DNA of 64,000 bases from JAQGMV01 sp035626595 (GTDB taxonomy: Bacteria; Pseudomonadota; Gammaproteobacteria; Burkholderiales; SG8-41): the NCBI GenBank assembly GCA_035626595.1, contig DASPNJ010000103.1:1-64000 (forward strand), read 5' to 3'. The position numbers and the translations under genes were made by a program. The notes beneath the pieces are model-generated. The model searched no databases. It had not been told where the DNA came from and worked only from the letters and a program-made list of their open reading frames with translations. Within the stretch, counting starts at the first letter, position 1. Each line of letters begins with the position of its first letter. Shown in pieces: positions 35,767-45,332 of the stretch.

Positions 35767-38700
35767 ATGCCCGACTCCGGCAGCAAGCCCCCCATTTCCG
35801 ACGCGATCGTCATCCGCGGCGCGCGCCAGAACAATCTCAAGAACCTGACGCTCGAGCTGCCGGCGAACGAGCTGATCGTCGTCACGGGCGTGTCGGGCAG
35901 CGGCAAATCTTCGCTCGTCTTCGACACCCTCTACGCCGAGGGACAGCGCCGCTACGTCGAGACCTTCTCGCCGTACGCACGGCAGTTCCTCGACCGGATG
36001 GACAAGCCGCAGGTCGACGCGATCGAAGGCATACCGCCGGCGATCGCGATCGACCAGACCAACCCGGTGCGCACGTCGCGCTCGACCGTGGGCACGATGA
36101 CGGAGCTCAACGATCACCTGAAGCTGCTGTATGCGCGCGCGGCGCAGCTCTACTGTTCCGGTTGCGGCGCGGCGGTTCGCCGGGATACGCCGGAGACGAT
36201 CGCGAAAGAGCTCGGCGCGCGCGCGCAGGGCGCCGGCGATCCGCGTCTCGTCGTGACATTCCCGGTGCCGGTGCCGAAGAACTTTTCCGAGAAGGAAGTG
36301 ACGGCGCTGCTGGCGCAGCAGGGCTATACGCGCGTCCACGCAAAGCGCGGCAGCACGCTCGAAGTGGTGCAGGACCGGTTCAGGATGGCCGGCGCGGAGC
36401 GCTCGCGCGTGCACGAAGCTTTGGAGGCCGCGCTGCGGGTCGGACAGGGCCGCGTGAACGTCTATGTGGACGAGGACCACGTCTGGAAATTTTCGTCCGA
36501 CCTGCACTGTCCGGACTGCGACATTCACTACCAGGAGCCGACGCCGAGTCTCTTTTCGTTCAACTCACCGCTCGGCGCGTGCGAGACGTGCCGCGGGTTC
36601 GGCCGCGTCATCGGGCTCGACTATGGCCTGGTGGTGCCTGACGAATCGAAGACGCTTCGCGAAGGTGCGGTCAAGCCTTGGCAGACCGCTTCGTACCAGG
36701 AATGCCAGGACGACCTCGCCGAGTACGCGAAGAAACGCCGCATTCCGATGGACACGCCCTGGCGCGAGCTCACCGCGGGACACAAGCGCTGGGTGCTCGA
36801 AGGCGAGCCGGAGTGGGTGAGCTGGCGCAAGTCGTGGCCCGGCGTGTGGTACGGCGTGGGCCGCTTCTTCAAATGGCTTGAGACCAAGGCGTACAAGATG
36901 CACGTGCGCGTGCTGCTCTCGAAGTACCGCGCCTATACACCGTGCGAAACCTGCGGCGGCGCGCGGCTGAAGAGCGAAGCGCAGGCGTGGCGGCTCGGCA
37001 GCGCGCAAAACGCCGAAGCGGTGCTGCCCGCGTCGGCCCGCTTCATGCCCGTGGACGCGAAGCTCTCGCGCACGACGCTCGAGCGCCTGCCGGGACTCGG
37101 CTTGCACGACCTCATGCTGCTCCCGGTCGCGAAGACGCGCGCATTCTTCGACACGCTGAGCCTGCCCGCTCCGCTGGATGATGCGACCGACCTCCTGCTC
37201 ACGGAGATTCGCGCGCGTCTCGGCTTTCTGTGTGAAGTCGGCCTCGCTTATCTCACCCTCGACCGCCAGTCGCGTACGCTCTCGGGCGGTGAGGTTCAGC
37301 GGATCAATCTGACGACCGCGCTCGGCACCTCGCTCGTGAACACGCTGTTCGTGCTCGACGAGCCGTCGATCGGCCTGCATCCGCGCGACATGCGGCGCGT
37401 GATCGAGGTCATGCACAAGCTGCGCGACGCGGGCAACTCGCTGGTCGTCGTCGAGCACGATCCGCAGGTGATGCTCGCGGCCGACCGCATCCTCGACATG
37501 GGACCGGGCCCGGGCGAGCGCGGCGGCGAGATCGTGTATTTCGGGCCGGCCGCGGGCATTCGGTCAGCGCAAGGTTCGCTCACCGCGGACTACCTCGCCG
37601 GACGCAAACAGGTCTCGGACGGTGCGCCGGCGGGGCACCGTACGGGTCCCGATATGCCCGTAGGGTGCGCTGATAGCGCACCGCGGCATTGCGGCGCGCG
37701 TGCAATCGAGATCGTCGGCGCCGAAGAACACAATCTCAAGGCGATCGACGTCTCGATCCCGCTCAACCGTCTGGTGTGCGTCACCGGCGTCTCGGGCTCC
37801 GGGAAATCGACGCTCGTGCAGGACGTGCTGTACGCGGCGCTGCGCAAAGCGAAGGGCAAGCCGACCGAGACGCCGGGGAAACACGCGGCGCTGAACGGCC
37901 ACGAGCACATCGCCGAGGTCGTCCTCGTCGACCAGTCGCCGATCGGCCGCACCACGCGCTCGAACCCGGCGAGCTACGTCGGCGCGTTCGACGCGATCCG
38001 AAAGCTCTACGTGCAGCAGCCGGCCGCGAAAGAGCGGAAGTACACCGCCGGGACCTTCAGCTTCAATTCCGGCAACGGCCGCTGTCCGACGTGCTCCGGC
38101 AACGGCTTCGAGCACGTGGAGATGCAGTTCCTGTCGGACGTGTATCTGCGCTGCCCCGACTGCAACGGCAGTCGCTACCGCGACGAGATCCTCGAAGTGA
38201 AAGTGGACGGCCGCTCGATCGCGGACGTGCTCGAGATGACGGTGTCCGAAGCGCTCTCATGCTTCGCCGCGCAGCGCGAGGTCACGCGCGCCCTGCAGCC
38301 GCTCGCCGACGTCGGGCTGGAATATCTGAAGCTCGGCCAGCCCGTGCCGACGCTCTCGGGCGGCGAAGCGCAGCGCCTGAAGCTGGCCGGACATCTGGCG
38401 GACGCTTCTACGCGCGCCGTGAGCCGCGCCAGATCGTCGTCCCGGCGCAGGCCGGGATCCAGTAACGCGGAACCCGCGCCGGGGGGCTCGCTGTTTCTCT
38501 TCGACGAGCCCACCACCGGCCTGCACTTCGAAGACATCGCAAAGCTGCTCGCCTCGCTGCGCAAGCTCGTGGCCGCGGGCCACTCGCTGATCGTCATCGA
38601 GCACAACCTCGACGTGATCCGCGCGGCCGACTGGCTCATCGATCTCGGGCCCGAGGGCGGCGATGCGGGCGGCGAGATCGTCGCAGCCGGCACACCCCAA

Positions 38701-41496
38701 GACGTCATGGCGTGCGCGGCCTCGCACACCGGCCGGGCGCTGCGGGAATACGAGCGGGCGCTGAGCGGCGCCGTGGCGGATGTCTCCGGCGCCAGCCCGG
38801 CTATGCGCGCCTCTGCCCGCTCCTCGAAAATCTGTATTCACAACGCGCGCGAGCACAATCTCAAATCGCTGCACGTCGAGATCCCGCGCGGCAAGTTCAC
38901 CGTGATCACCGGCGTCTCGGGGTCCGGCAAATCGACGCTCGCCTTCGACATCGTGTTCGCCGAAGGCCAGCGCCGCTACCTCGAGTCGCTCAACGCCTAC
39001 GCCCGCCAGTTCGTGCAGTCCGCGGCGCGGCCGGACGTCGACGCGATCTTCGGCATTCCGCCGACCGTCGCGATCGAACAACGCACGAGCCGCGGCGGGC
39101 GCAAGAGCACGGTCGCGACGCTCACCGAGATCTACCATTTCCTGCGGCTGCTGTACGTGAAGCTCGGGACGCAATACTGTCCCGACTGCGACGTGCCGAT
39201 CGAGCCGCAGACGCCGGACAGCATCGTCGCCGCGCTGATGCGCGATTACCGCGGCGAGCGCATCGGGTTCCTCGCGCCGCTCGTCGTCAACCGCAAGGGC
39301 GTTTACACCGATCTTGCCAAATGGGCGGCAAGCAAGGGTTATACGCACCTGCGCGTGGACGGCGCGTTCGTGGCGACGAGCCCGTGGCCGCGTCTCGCCC
39401 GCTTCATCGAGCACACGATCGAGCTGCCGGTTGCCGAGGTGCACGTCTCCCCGGAGAACGAGAAGCGCATTCGCGAAGGTCTCGCCGCCGCGCTCGAATA
39501 CGGCAAGGGCGTCGTGCACATCGTCGACGGGCTGGACTCGCTCGAGCAGGCGATGGCTGCGCAGGATCCGTCGCTCGTGCGCATGAGCGAATCGATCTAC
39601 TCGGCCAAGCGCGCGTGCCCGTCGTGCGCGCGCAGCTTCCCCGAGCTCGATCCACGGCTCTTCTCGTTTAACTCGAAGCACGGCTGGTGTCCCGCATGCT
39701 ACGGGACAGGGCTGCAGATTGATGAAGTCGGCTGGGACGAGGCGCGCCAGAAAACCGGCGCGGAAGACCACGTGCTCGACTCGTGGCTCGAATGGCTGGA
39801 AATCGACAAAGTGTGCCCGCAATGCGACGGCGAGCGGCTCAATCGCGACGCGCGCTGTGTGCGCTACCGCGAGAAATCGCTGCCCGCGCTCACCGCGCTT
39901 CCCGTGAGCGCGCTGCGGCAGCTTTTCCGCGATGTCTCGCTCGTGGGACGCGAGGCCGAAATCGCGCGCGACATCCTGCCCGAGCTGCGTAGCCGGCTCG
40001 GTTTTCTCGAGCAGGTGGGGCTCGGCTATCTCGCGCTCGATCGTGCCGCCCCGACGCTCTCCGGCGGCGAAGCACAGCGCATTCGGCTCGCCGCGCAGCT
40101 CGGCTCCAATCTGCGGGGCGTGTGCTACATCCTCGACGAGCCCACGATCGGACTGCACCCGCGCGATAACCGCGTGCTGCTCGATACGCTGCAGCGCCTC
40201 GAGGCCAAGGGCAACACGCTGCTCGTAGTGGAGCACGACGAGGAGACGATCCGGCGCGCCGCCCACGTGATCGATCTGGGGCCGGGGGCGGGCAAGCACG
40301 GCGGCGAGCTCATCGCGGAGGGCACCGCACACGACCTCGTGCGCCAGCCCGCGTCGCTGACCGGGCGCTTTCTCGCGCAGCCGCTCAGGCATCCACTGCA
40401 CGCCCCGCGCGAGGTCAAGCGCTCGACGCCCTGCATCCGCATCGTCGATGCGAAGCTGCACAACCTGAAGAACGTCACCGCTTCGATTCCGCTCGGACGC
40501 CTGACGGTGATCACGGGCGTGTCGGGGTCGGGCAAATCGACCCTCGCGCGCGACGTGCTGCACGAGAATCTGTGCCGGCTCGTTTCGGAACAACGGACCC
40601 GCGGGAAGGCGGGCCTGACCGGCTGCCGCGCGATCGAAGGCTGGGAAGGGATCGGCCGCGTGCTCGAAGTCGATCAGACGCCGATCGGCAAGACACCGCG
40701 GTCGTGTCCCGCGACCTACGTCGGCTTCTGGGACGCGGTGCGGCGGCTCTTCGCGGAAGTGCCGGAGGCGCGGATGCGCGGCTACACGCCGAGCCGCTTC
40801 TCGTTCAATACGAGCGGCGGGCGCTGCGAAGCGTGCGAGGGACAGGGTGTGAAGCGCATCGCGATGAGCTTCCTTCCCGACGTGCGGGTGCCGTGCGAGG
40901 TGTGCAACGGCTCGCGTTTCAATCCGGAGACGCTCGCGGTGCGCTTCAAGGGCAGATCGATCGGCGAGGTGCTCGCGATGAGCATCGACGAAGCGGTCGA
41001 GTTTTTCGCAGCGCACCGTTCGATCCACCACTGCCTGCGGCTCATGCAGGACGTGGGGCTCGGCTATCTCACCCTCGGCCAGCAGAGTCCGACGCTCTCC
41101 GGCGGCGAAGCGCAGCGCATCAAGCTCGTGACCGAGTTGTCGAAGGTACGCACCGACGTGAACGACGCCGGAGAGCGTCCGGGACGGCCGGGCGCGAACA
41201 AGCACACGCTCTACGTGCTCGACGAGCCGACCGTCGGTTTGCACATGGCCGACGTCGAGAAGCTGATCCACGTCCTCCACCGCCTGGTCGACGCCGGCAA
41301 CAGCGTCGTCGTGATCGAGCACAATCTGGACGTGATCGCGGAAGCGGACATGATCGTCGATCTCGGGCCTGAAGGTGGCGACGGCGGCGGCCGCATCGTC
41401 GCGCACGGCTCGGCATGGGAGCTGATTCGCACGCCCGCGGCGTCGCACACCGCGCGCATCCTCGCGGAATTTCTGAAGGACCGTACGGCGGCGTAA
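35767..41496 (+). CDS. uvrA: double-length UvrA (two fused excinuclease ATPase subunits)
   Basis: Damage-recognition ATPase of nucleotide excision repair, but 1909 residues long, twice the usual 940. It holds two complete UvrA halves with four ABC cassettes. Walker A GVSGSGKS occurs near residues 41, 675, 1049 and 1584, and LSGGE signatures near 505, 863, 1432 and 1777. UvrA zinc motifs (CSGCG, CPTCSGNGF, CPDCNGSRY, CPACYGTG, CEACEGQG) recur in both halves. E. coli UvrA is a homodimer of single units, so this may be a covalent dimer. Two repeat-derived insertions lie in linkers (37621-37690, 38435-38462). It is preceded by two family C repeats; no partner gene uvrB is nearby. Confidence 0.93.
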   Translation: MPDSGSKPPISDAIVIRGARQNNLKNLTLELPANELIVVTGVSGSGKSSLVFDTLYAEGQRRYVETFSPYARQFLDRMDKPQVDAIEGIPPAIAIDQTNPVRTSRSTVGTMTELNDHLKLLYARAAQLYCSGCGAAVRRDTPETIAKELGARAQGAGDPRLVVTFPVPVPKNFSEKEVTALLAQQGYTRVHAKRGSTLEVVQDRFRMAGAERSRVHEALEAALRVGQGRVNVYVDEDHVWKFSSDLHCPDCDIHYQEPTPSLFSFNSPLGACETCRGFGRVIGLDYGLVVPDESKTLREGAVKPWQTASYQECQDDLAEYAKKRRIPMDTPWRELTAGHKRWVLEGEPEWVSWRKSWPGVWYGVGRFFKWLETKAYKMHVRVLLSKYRAYTPCETCGGARLKSEAQAWRLGSAQNAEAVLPASARFMPVDAKLSRTTLERLPGLGLHDLMLLPVAKTRAFFDTLSLPAPLDDATDLLLTEIRARLGFLCEVGLAYLTLDRQSRTLSGGEVQRINLTTALGTSLVNTLFVLDEPSIGLHPRDMRRVIEVMHKLRDAGNSLVVVEHDPQVMLAADRILDMGPGPGERGGEIVYFGPAAGIRSAQGSLTADYLAGRKQVSDGAPAGHRTGPDMPVGCADSAPRHCGARAIEIVGAEEHNLKAIDVSIPLNRLVCVTGVSGSGKSTLVQDVLYAALRKAKGKPTETPGKHAALNGHEHIAEVVLVDQSPIGRTTRSNPASYVGAFDAIRKLYVQQPAAKERKYTAGTFSFNSGNGRCPTCSGNGFEHVEMQFLSDVYLRCPDCNGSRYRDEILEVKVDGRSIADVLEMTVSEALSCFAAQREVTRALQPLADVGLEYLKLGQPVPTLSGGEAQRLKLAGHLADASTRAVSRARSSSRRRPGSSNAEPAPGGSLFLFDEPTTGLHFEDIAKLLASLRKLVAAGHSLIVIEHNLDVIRAADWLIDLGPEGGDAGGEIVAAGTPQDVMACAASHTGRALREYERALSGAVADVSGASPAMRASARSSKICIHNAREHNLKSLHVEIPRGKFTVITGVSGSGKSTLAFDIVFAEGQRRYLESLNAYARQFVQSAARPDVDAIFGIPPTVAIEQRTSRGGRKSTVATLTEIYHFLRLLYVKLGTQYCPDCDVPIEPQTPDSIVAALMRDYRGERIGFLAPLVVNRKGVYTDLAKWAASKGYTHLRVDGAFVATSPWPRLARFIEHTIELPVAEVHVSPENEKRIREGLAAALEYGKGVVHIVDGLDSLEQAMAAQDPSLVRMSESIYSAKRACPSCARSFPELDPRLFSFNSKHGWCPACYGTGLQIDEVGWDEARQKTGAEDHVLDSWLEWLEIDKVCPQCDGERLNRDARCVRYREKSLPALTALPVSALRQLFRDVSLVGREAEIARDILPELRSRLGFLEQVGLGYLALDRAAPTLSGGEAQRIRLAAQLGSNLRGVCYILDEPTIGLHPRDNRVLLDTLQRLEAKGNTLLVVEHDEETIRRAAHVIDLGPGAGKHGGELIAEGTAHDLVRQPASLTGRFLAQPLRHPLHAPREVKRSTPCIRIVDAKLHNLKNVTASIPLGRLTVITGVSGSGKSTLARDVLHENLCRLVSEQRTRGKAGLTGCRAIEGWEGIGRVLEVDQTPIGKTPRSCPATYVGFWDAVRRLFAEVPEARMRGYTPSRFSFNTSGGRCEACEGQGVKRIAMSFLPDVRVPCEVCNGSRFNPETLAVRFKGRSIGEVLAMSIDEAVEFFAAHRSIHHCLRLMQDVGLGYLTLGQQSPTLSGGEAQRIKLVTELSKVRTDVNDAGERPGRPGANKHTLYVLDEPTVGLHMADVEKLIHVLHRLVDAGNSVVVIEHNLDVIAEADMIVDLGPEGGDGGGRIVAHGSAWELIRTPAASHTARILAEFLKDRTAA
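37621..37690 (+). repeat. family B repeat, copy 5, in-frame inside uvrA
   Basis: CCCGTAGGGTGCGCTGATAGCGCACCG plus a degenerate GGTGCGCC/GGGGCACCG half before it. It encodes about 23 residues (619-641), including VGCADSAP, between the first UvrA C-terminal cassette region and the second cassette. The frame is kept. Confidence 0.8.
38435..38462 (+). repeat. short interspersed repeat (CGTCGTCCCGGC...GCCGGGATCCAG) inside uvrA
   Basis: CCCGGC and GCCGGG form a hairpin. This resembles the widespread betaproteobacterial element CGTCATTCCCGC...GCGGGAATCCAG. It encodes residues near 890-900, an Arg/Ser-rich insert between the LSGGE signature (863) and the Walker B of cassette 2. Confidence 0.65.
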
Positions 41497-41549
41497 AGGC
41501 ATGTGGCTTGCTCCTGTGCCGGGTTCAACGGTCCCGGAGGAGCACGCCC

Positions 41550-42518
41550 ATGGCGCAGAAAACTAAACGATCGTCGGCCGCGCGATCGAAGACCGACAGT
41601 GGTCTGGAGGGCAGCCCGTCCAACGCGCCCGCGCGCGAGCCGCAGATCCAGAGCGAGCCCAAGCCGCCGTTCCCCAAACAGCACCAGTCCGGCGTCGGCA
41701 TCGAGTCGAAGCTCGATCCGAAACCGCGCTACGAGGCCGCGAAGTACAAACCGGCCGGCAAGCTCGAAGGTAAATGCGCCCTCATTACGGGCGGCGACTC
41801 CGGCATCGGGCGCGCGGTCGCGGTGATCTACGCGCGCGAAGGCGCGGACGTCGCGATCTCTTATCTGCCCGAGGAAGAGCCGGACGCCGAGGAGACGTGC
41901 CGCGCCGTCGAAGCCGAAGGCCGCCGTTGCGTGATGATCCCCGGCGATCTCGGGGAAGCGGCGTTCTGCGACGAGCTCGTGGAGCGCGCGGTGAACGATC
42001 TCGGCAAGCTCGATATCCTGGTCTCGAACGCCGCGCATCAGAACCGCAAGAAGTCGCTCGACGAGCTCGACGACGAGGAGCTCGAGACCACGTTCGACAT
42101 TAACATCCTCGCCTACATCAGGCTGTGCCGCGCGGCGCTCAAGCACATGAAGGCGGGCGCCGCGATCATCGGCACGAGCTCGGTGACGGGTCTCACCGGC
42201 TCGAAGGAGCTGCCCGATTACTCCGCGACCAAAGGCGCGATCAACGCGTTCACGAAGACGCTCGCGCAGAACGTGCTCGAAAAAGGCATCCGCGTGAACG
42301 CCGTCGCACCGGGACCGGTGTGGACGCCGCTCAATCCCTCGGACGACGGGATGACGCCGGAGAAAGTCGCGGAGTTCGGAAAGCAGACGCCGATCGGCCG
42401 GCCGGCGCAGCCTGAAGAGGTCGCGCCCGCGTACGTCTTTCTCGCCTCCGACGCCGATTCGTCGTACATCACCGGCATCGTGCTCCAGATCATGGGGGGC
42501 GAGACGACGGGCGGCTAG
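41550..42518 (+). CDS. short-chain dehydrogenase/reductase (YghA/YhdF-like)
   Basis: SDR of 322 residues with a basic Pro/Gln-rich extension (about residues 1-75) before the catalytic domain, as in YghA-type general stress reductases. Rossmann motif ALITGGDSGIGRAVAV, NAAHQNRKKSL, GTSSVTGLTGSKELPDYSATK giving Ser-Tyr-x3-Lys, and a C-terminal GIVLQIMGG. Substrate unknown. It follows uvrA by 53 bp, with a weak GGAGG site before the ATG. Confidence 0.9.
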   Translation: MAQKTKRSSAARSKTDSGLEGSPSNAPAREPQIQSEPKPPFPKQHQSGVGIESKLDPKPRYEAAKYKPAGKLEGKCALITGGDSGIGRAVAVIYAREGADVAISYLPEEEPDAEETCRAVEAEGRRCVMIPGDLGEAAFCDELVERAVNDLGKLDILVSNAAHQNRKKSLDELDDEELETTFDINILAYIRLCRAALKHMKAGAAIIGTSSVTGLTGSKELPDYSATKGAINAFTKTLAQNVLEKGIRVNAVAPGPVWTPLNPSDDGMTPEKVAEFGKQTPIGRPAQPEEVAPAYVFLASDADSSYITGIVLQIMGGETTGG

Positions 42519-42542
42519 CCGCCCGCGGGGCGCTCCGGCCAG

Positions 42543-42637
42543 ACTTTTGAGTCTTGAGTGTTGAGTGCTGAGTCGCTAATGTGTACCGAAGGGCTTGCTC
42601 TGTACTCAACACCCAACATTCAGCGCTCAACACTCGC
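42543..42637 (+). repeat. imperfect inverted repeat before pirin gene (family D)
   Basis: A TTGAGTGTTGAGTGCTGAG array faces ACTCAACACCCAACATTCAG and GCGCTCAACACTCG about 50 bases later, so the two sides can pair as a long hairpin. The arms are built from 7-9 base TTGAGTG units. The pirin start GTG is the next base after it. Confidence 0.7.
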
Positions 42638-43525
42638 GTGCTAACGCTGCTCAAGCCGCACACGAAGGACATCGGCGGCTTCGAAGTGCGGCGCCTGCTG
42701 CCGGGGCATCCGCACAAGATGGTCGGGCCGTTCATCTTCTTCGATCATATGGGCCCGGCGCGGCTCGCGCCGGACGCCGGCGTGGACGTGCGCCCGCACC
42801 CGCACATCGGCCTCGCGACCGTCACGTATCTGTTCGAGGGCGCGCTCATGCACCGCGACAGTCTCGGGACGGTGCAGCGCATCGAGCCGGGCGCGGTGAA
42901 CTGGATGACCGCCGGGCACGGCATCGTCCACTCCGAGCGCAGCCCGGATTCCGACCGGCCGGCGGGTCCGCGCCTGCACGGCATTCAAACGTGGGTCGCG
43001 CTGCCGAAGGCGCACGAGCACGCGGAGCCGGCGTTCAGCCATCACCCGAAGGACACGATCCCGCTCATCACGCTGCCGGGCGCATACCTGCATCTCATCG
43101 CGGGCACCGCGTTCGGCCGCACGTCGCCCACGCCGACGTACTCGCCGATGTTCTATCTCGCCGCCGAGCTGGAGGCCGGTGCCGCGTTCGAGCTGCCGCT
43201 CGAGCACGAGGAGCGCGGCGTGTACGTCGTCTCGGGAGATGCCGAAGTATCCGACACCCCGCTGCCCGCGCGGCATCTCGCCGTCGTGCCGCCGGCGGCG
43301 CCCGTGCGGGTCTGCGCACGCACGCCGGCGCGCCTGATGCTGATCGGCGGCACGGCCATGGACGGCGATCGCCACATCTGGTGGAACTTCGTCGCGAGCG
43401 CGCGTGAGCTGATCGACGCCGCCGCCGAGCGCTGGAAAAGCGGCGGCTTTCCGCCGGTGCCCGGCGAGACCGAGTTCATTCCGCTGCCTGAAGACCGCGC
43501 GCCGCGGACCACGTTCGTGCCATGA
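42638..43525 (+). CDS. pirin family protein
   Basis: Cupin-fold protein of 295 residues. Metal ligands fit the pirin motif PHPHIGLATVTYLFEG (two His), followed by HRDSLGTVQRIEPGAVNWM and GHGIVHSE with further His/Glu. Pirins are quercetinase-like or transcription-associated; the role here is unknown. GTG at 42638 chosen because the bases before it are a repeat; the open frame extends upstream through the repeat. Its stop overlaps the pdxH start (ATGA), so the two are coupled. Confidence 0.88.
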   Translation: MLTLLKPHTKDIGGFEVRRLLPGHPHKMVGPFIFFDHMGPARLAPDAGVDVRPHPHIGLATVTYLFEGALMHRDSLGTVQRIEPGAVNWMTAGHGIVHSERSPDSDRPAGPRLHGIQTWVALPKAHEHAEPAFSHHPKDTIPLITLPGAYLHLIAGTAFGRTSPTPTYSPMFYLAAELEAGAAFELPLEHEERGVYVVSGDAEVSDTPLPARHLAVVPPAAPVRVCARTPARLMLIGGTAMDGDRHIWWNFVASARELIDAAAERWKSGGFPPVPGETEFIPLPEDRAPRTTFVP

Positions 43526-44166
43526 CCCTCGCGGAGCTTGCCGGGCTGCGCCAGGAGTACATGCGCGAGCGCCTGGACGAGGTCGACGTCGATCCCGATC
43601 CGATCGCGCAGTTCCGGAAGTGGTTCGACGAAGCCGTGGCCGCCGCAGTGCCGATGGTGAACGCGATGACGCTCGCCACCGTTTCCGCCGACGGTCAGCC
43701 GTCGGCGCGCATCGTGCTCCTGAAGGGTGTGGAAGAGCGCGGCTTCACGTTCTACACGCACTACGACAGCCGCAAGGCCCGCGACCTCGCGGCGAACGCG
43801 CGCGCGGCGCTGTGCATCTACTGGATCGAGCTCGAGCGCGAGGTGCGTATCGAAGGCGCCGCGGAGAAGACTTCCGAAGCGGAGTCCGACACCTATTTTT
43901 CGAGCCGCCCTCTCGGCAGCCGTCTCGCCGCAACGATATCGCCTCAGAGCGCGGTGATCCCCGACCGGCAGTCGCTCGAGCGCAGCTATGCCGAAATCGA
44001 GCAGCGCCACCCCGAAGGGCCGCCGAGGCCCGCGCAGTGGGGCGGCTACCGCGTCATGCCCGCAACGATCGAGTTCTGGCAGGGCCGCGCGAACCGGCTG
44101 CACGACCGGTTGCTGTACCGGAAGGCCGCCCTCGGCGGCTGGGAGATCGTCAGGCTGGCGCCGTAG
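43522..44166 (+). CDS. pdxH: pyridoxamine/pyridoxine 5'-phosphate oxidase
   Basis: FMN-dependent oxidase of 214 residues making pyridoxal 5'-phosphate. N-terminal LAGLRQEYMRERLDEVDVDP, FMN-binding PSARIVLLKGVEERGFTFYTHYDSRKA (shortened here: RIVLLKG, YTHYDSRK), RIEGAAEK, SRPLGSRLAA and the C-terminal family block LYRKAALGGWEIVRLAP. All match the family; length is standard. Coupled to the upstream pirin gene. Followed by a family A repeat. Confidence 0.96.
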   Translation: MTLAELAGLRQEYMRERLDEVDVDPDPIAQFRKWFDEAVAAAVPMVNAMTLATVSADGQPSARIVLLKGVEERGFTFYTHYDSRKARDLAANARAALCIYWIELEREVRIEGAAEKTSEAESDTYFSSRPLGSRLAATISPQSAVIPDRQSLERSYAEIEQRHPEGPPRPAQWGGYRVMPATIEFWQGRANRLHDRLLYRKAALGGWEIVRLAP

Positions 44167-44194
44167 GCGCCAGCGAAGCTGGGCGCCCGGTAAC

Positions 44195-44240
44195 GAACAG
44201 AGGGAAACCGATGGTTTCCCTCCGTTACCTCCCATCCTTC
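44195..44240 (+). repeat. family A repeat, copy 3
   Basis: GAACAGAGGGAAACC, loop, GGTTTCCCTCCGTTACCTCCC. It lies after pdxH in the same orientation, between convergent pdxH and the phosphate transporter. Confidence 0.85.
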
Positions 44241-44281
44241 GGCAATTGCGCTCGCCGCGCACCCTCCACTGTCAAGTCTTT

Positions 44282-45274
44282 CTACAGGATCAGCGTGCCA
44301 ATCCACCACGCGAGCGCCGCGACCAGCGCCGAGCACGGGATCGTCAGCACCCACGCCCACACGATGCCGCCGGCCACACCCCACCGCACTGCCGAGGTGT
44401 TGCGTACCGCGCCGACCCCGACGATCGCACCGGTGATCGTATGCGTGGTCGACACCGGTATGCCGAAGTGCGTCGCGATGAAGAGCGTCGCGGCTCCGCC
44501 GGTCTCGGCGCAGAAGCCGCCGACCGGCTTGAGCTTCGTGATGCGCTGTCCCATCGTCTTGACGATGCGCCAGCCGCCGAAGAGCGTCCCCAGCCCGATC
44601 GTGATGTAGCAGGCGATCACGACCCAGGCCGGAACCGCCGCCTCGGTGCTCGAGTACCCGGCGGCGATCAGGAGGAGCCAGATGATGCCGGCCGTCTTCT
44701 GTGCGTCGTTGCCGCCGTGCCCCAGGCTGTACAGCGCGGCCGAGACGAGCTGCAACCGCCTGAACCAGCCGTCGATCCGCCGCGGTGTCGCACGCATGAA
44801 CAGCCACGAGACCGAAATCATGAGCGTCGCCGCCAGCAGCATGCCCATGAACGGTGCGACGAGGATGAACGCCAGGGTCTTGCCGAGGCCCGACCACACG
44901 AGCGAGCCGGAGCCGATTTTGGCGAGCGCCGCGCCCACCAGACCGCCGATGAGCGCGTGCGAGGAGCTCGAGGGAATTCCGTAAAACCACGTGATGAGGT
45001 TCCACGCGATGGCGCCGACGAGCGCGCCGAAAATCACGTAGTGATCGACGATGGCGGGATCGATCACGCCCTTGCCGATTGTCGCGGCGACCTTGGTCTC
45101 GAAGATGAAATACGCGATGAAGTTGAAGGCTGCGGCCCAGGCCACGGCATACAGCGGTCTCAGGACGCCCGTCGAGACCACCGTCGCGATCGAATTCGCG
45201 GCGTCGTGAAAACCATTCATGAAGTCGAACGCGAGCGCGACGACGATGAGGAAAACCAAAACTTCGAAGCTCAT
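44282..45274 (-). CDS. pit: low-affinity inorganic phosphate transporter (PiT family)
   Basis: Integral inner-membrane symporter of 330 residues with about 8-10 helices. PiT signatures: ALAFDFMNGFHDAANSIAT near the N-terminus and GIPVSTTHTITGAIVG in the second half, the two related repeats of the family. Moves metal-phosphate with protons. Start chosen at the ATG of MSFEVLVF, 45274. It is the second gene of a pair with the upstream DUF47 gene; a family A repeat lies in the 90-bp gap between them. Confidence 0.93.
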   Translation of the reverse strand: MSFEVLVFLIVVALAFDFMNGFHDAANSIATVVSTGVLRPLYAVAWAAAFNFIAYFIFETKVAATIGKGVIDPAIVDHYVIFGALVGAIAWNLITWFYGIPSSSSHALIGGLVGAALAKIGSGSLVWSGLGKTLAFILVAPFMGMLLAATLMISVSWLFMRATPRRIDGWFRRLQLVSAALYSLGHGGNDAQKTAGIIWLLLIAAGYSSTEAAVPAWVVIACYITIGLGTLFGGWRIVKTMGQRITKLKPVGGFCAETGGAATLFIATHFGIPVSTTHTITGAIVGVGAVRNTSAVRWGVAGGIVWAWVLTIPCSALVAALAWWIGTLIL

Positions 45275-45283
45275 GACCACCAG

Positions 45284-45332
45284 CCGAAGGAGAGGGGGTT
45301 ACGGAGGGGAACCATGGGTGTCCCTCTGTTCG
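45284..45332 (-). repeat. family A repeat, copy 4 (minus strand)
   Basis: Read on the minus strand: GAACAGAGGGACACC, loop, GGTTCCCCTCCGTAACCCCC. It lies between DUF47 and pit, co-oriented with the upstream DUF47 gene. Confidence 0.8.

Noticed and set aside
38257..41502. Very long minus-strand open frame (over 1000 residues) opposite uvrA
   Set aside because: Arg/His/Ala-rich shadow caused by GC codon bias; uvrA on the other strand has all expected motifs.
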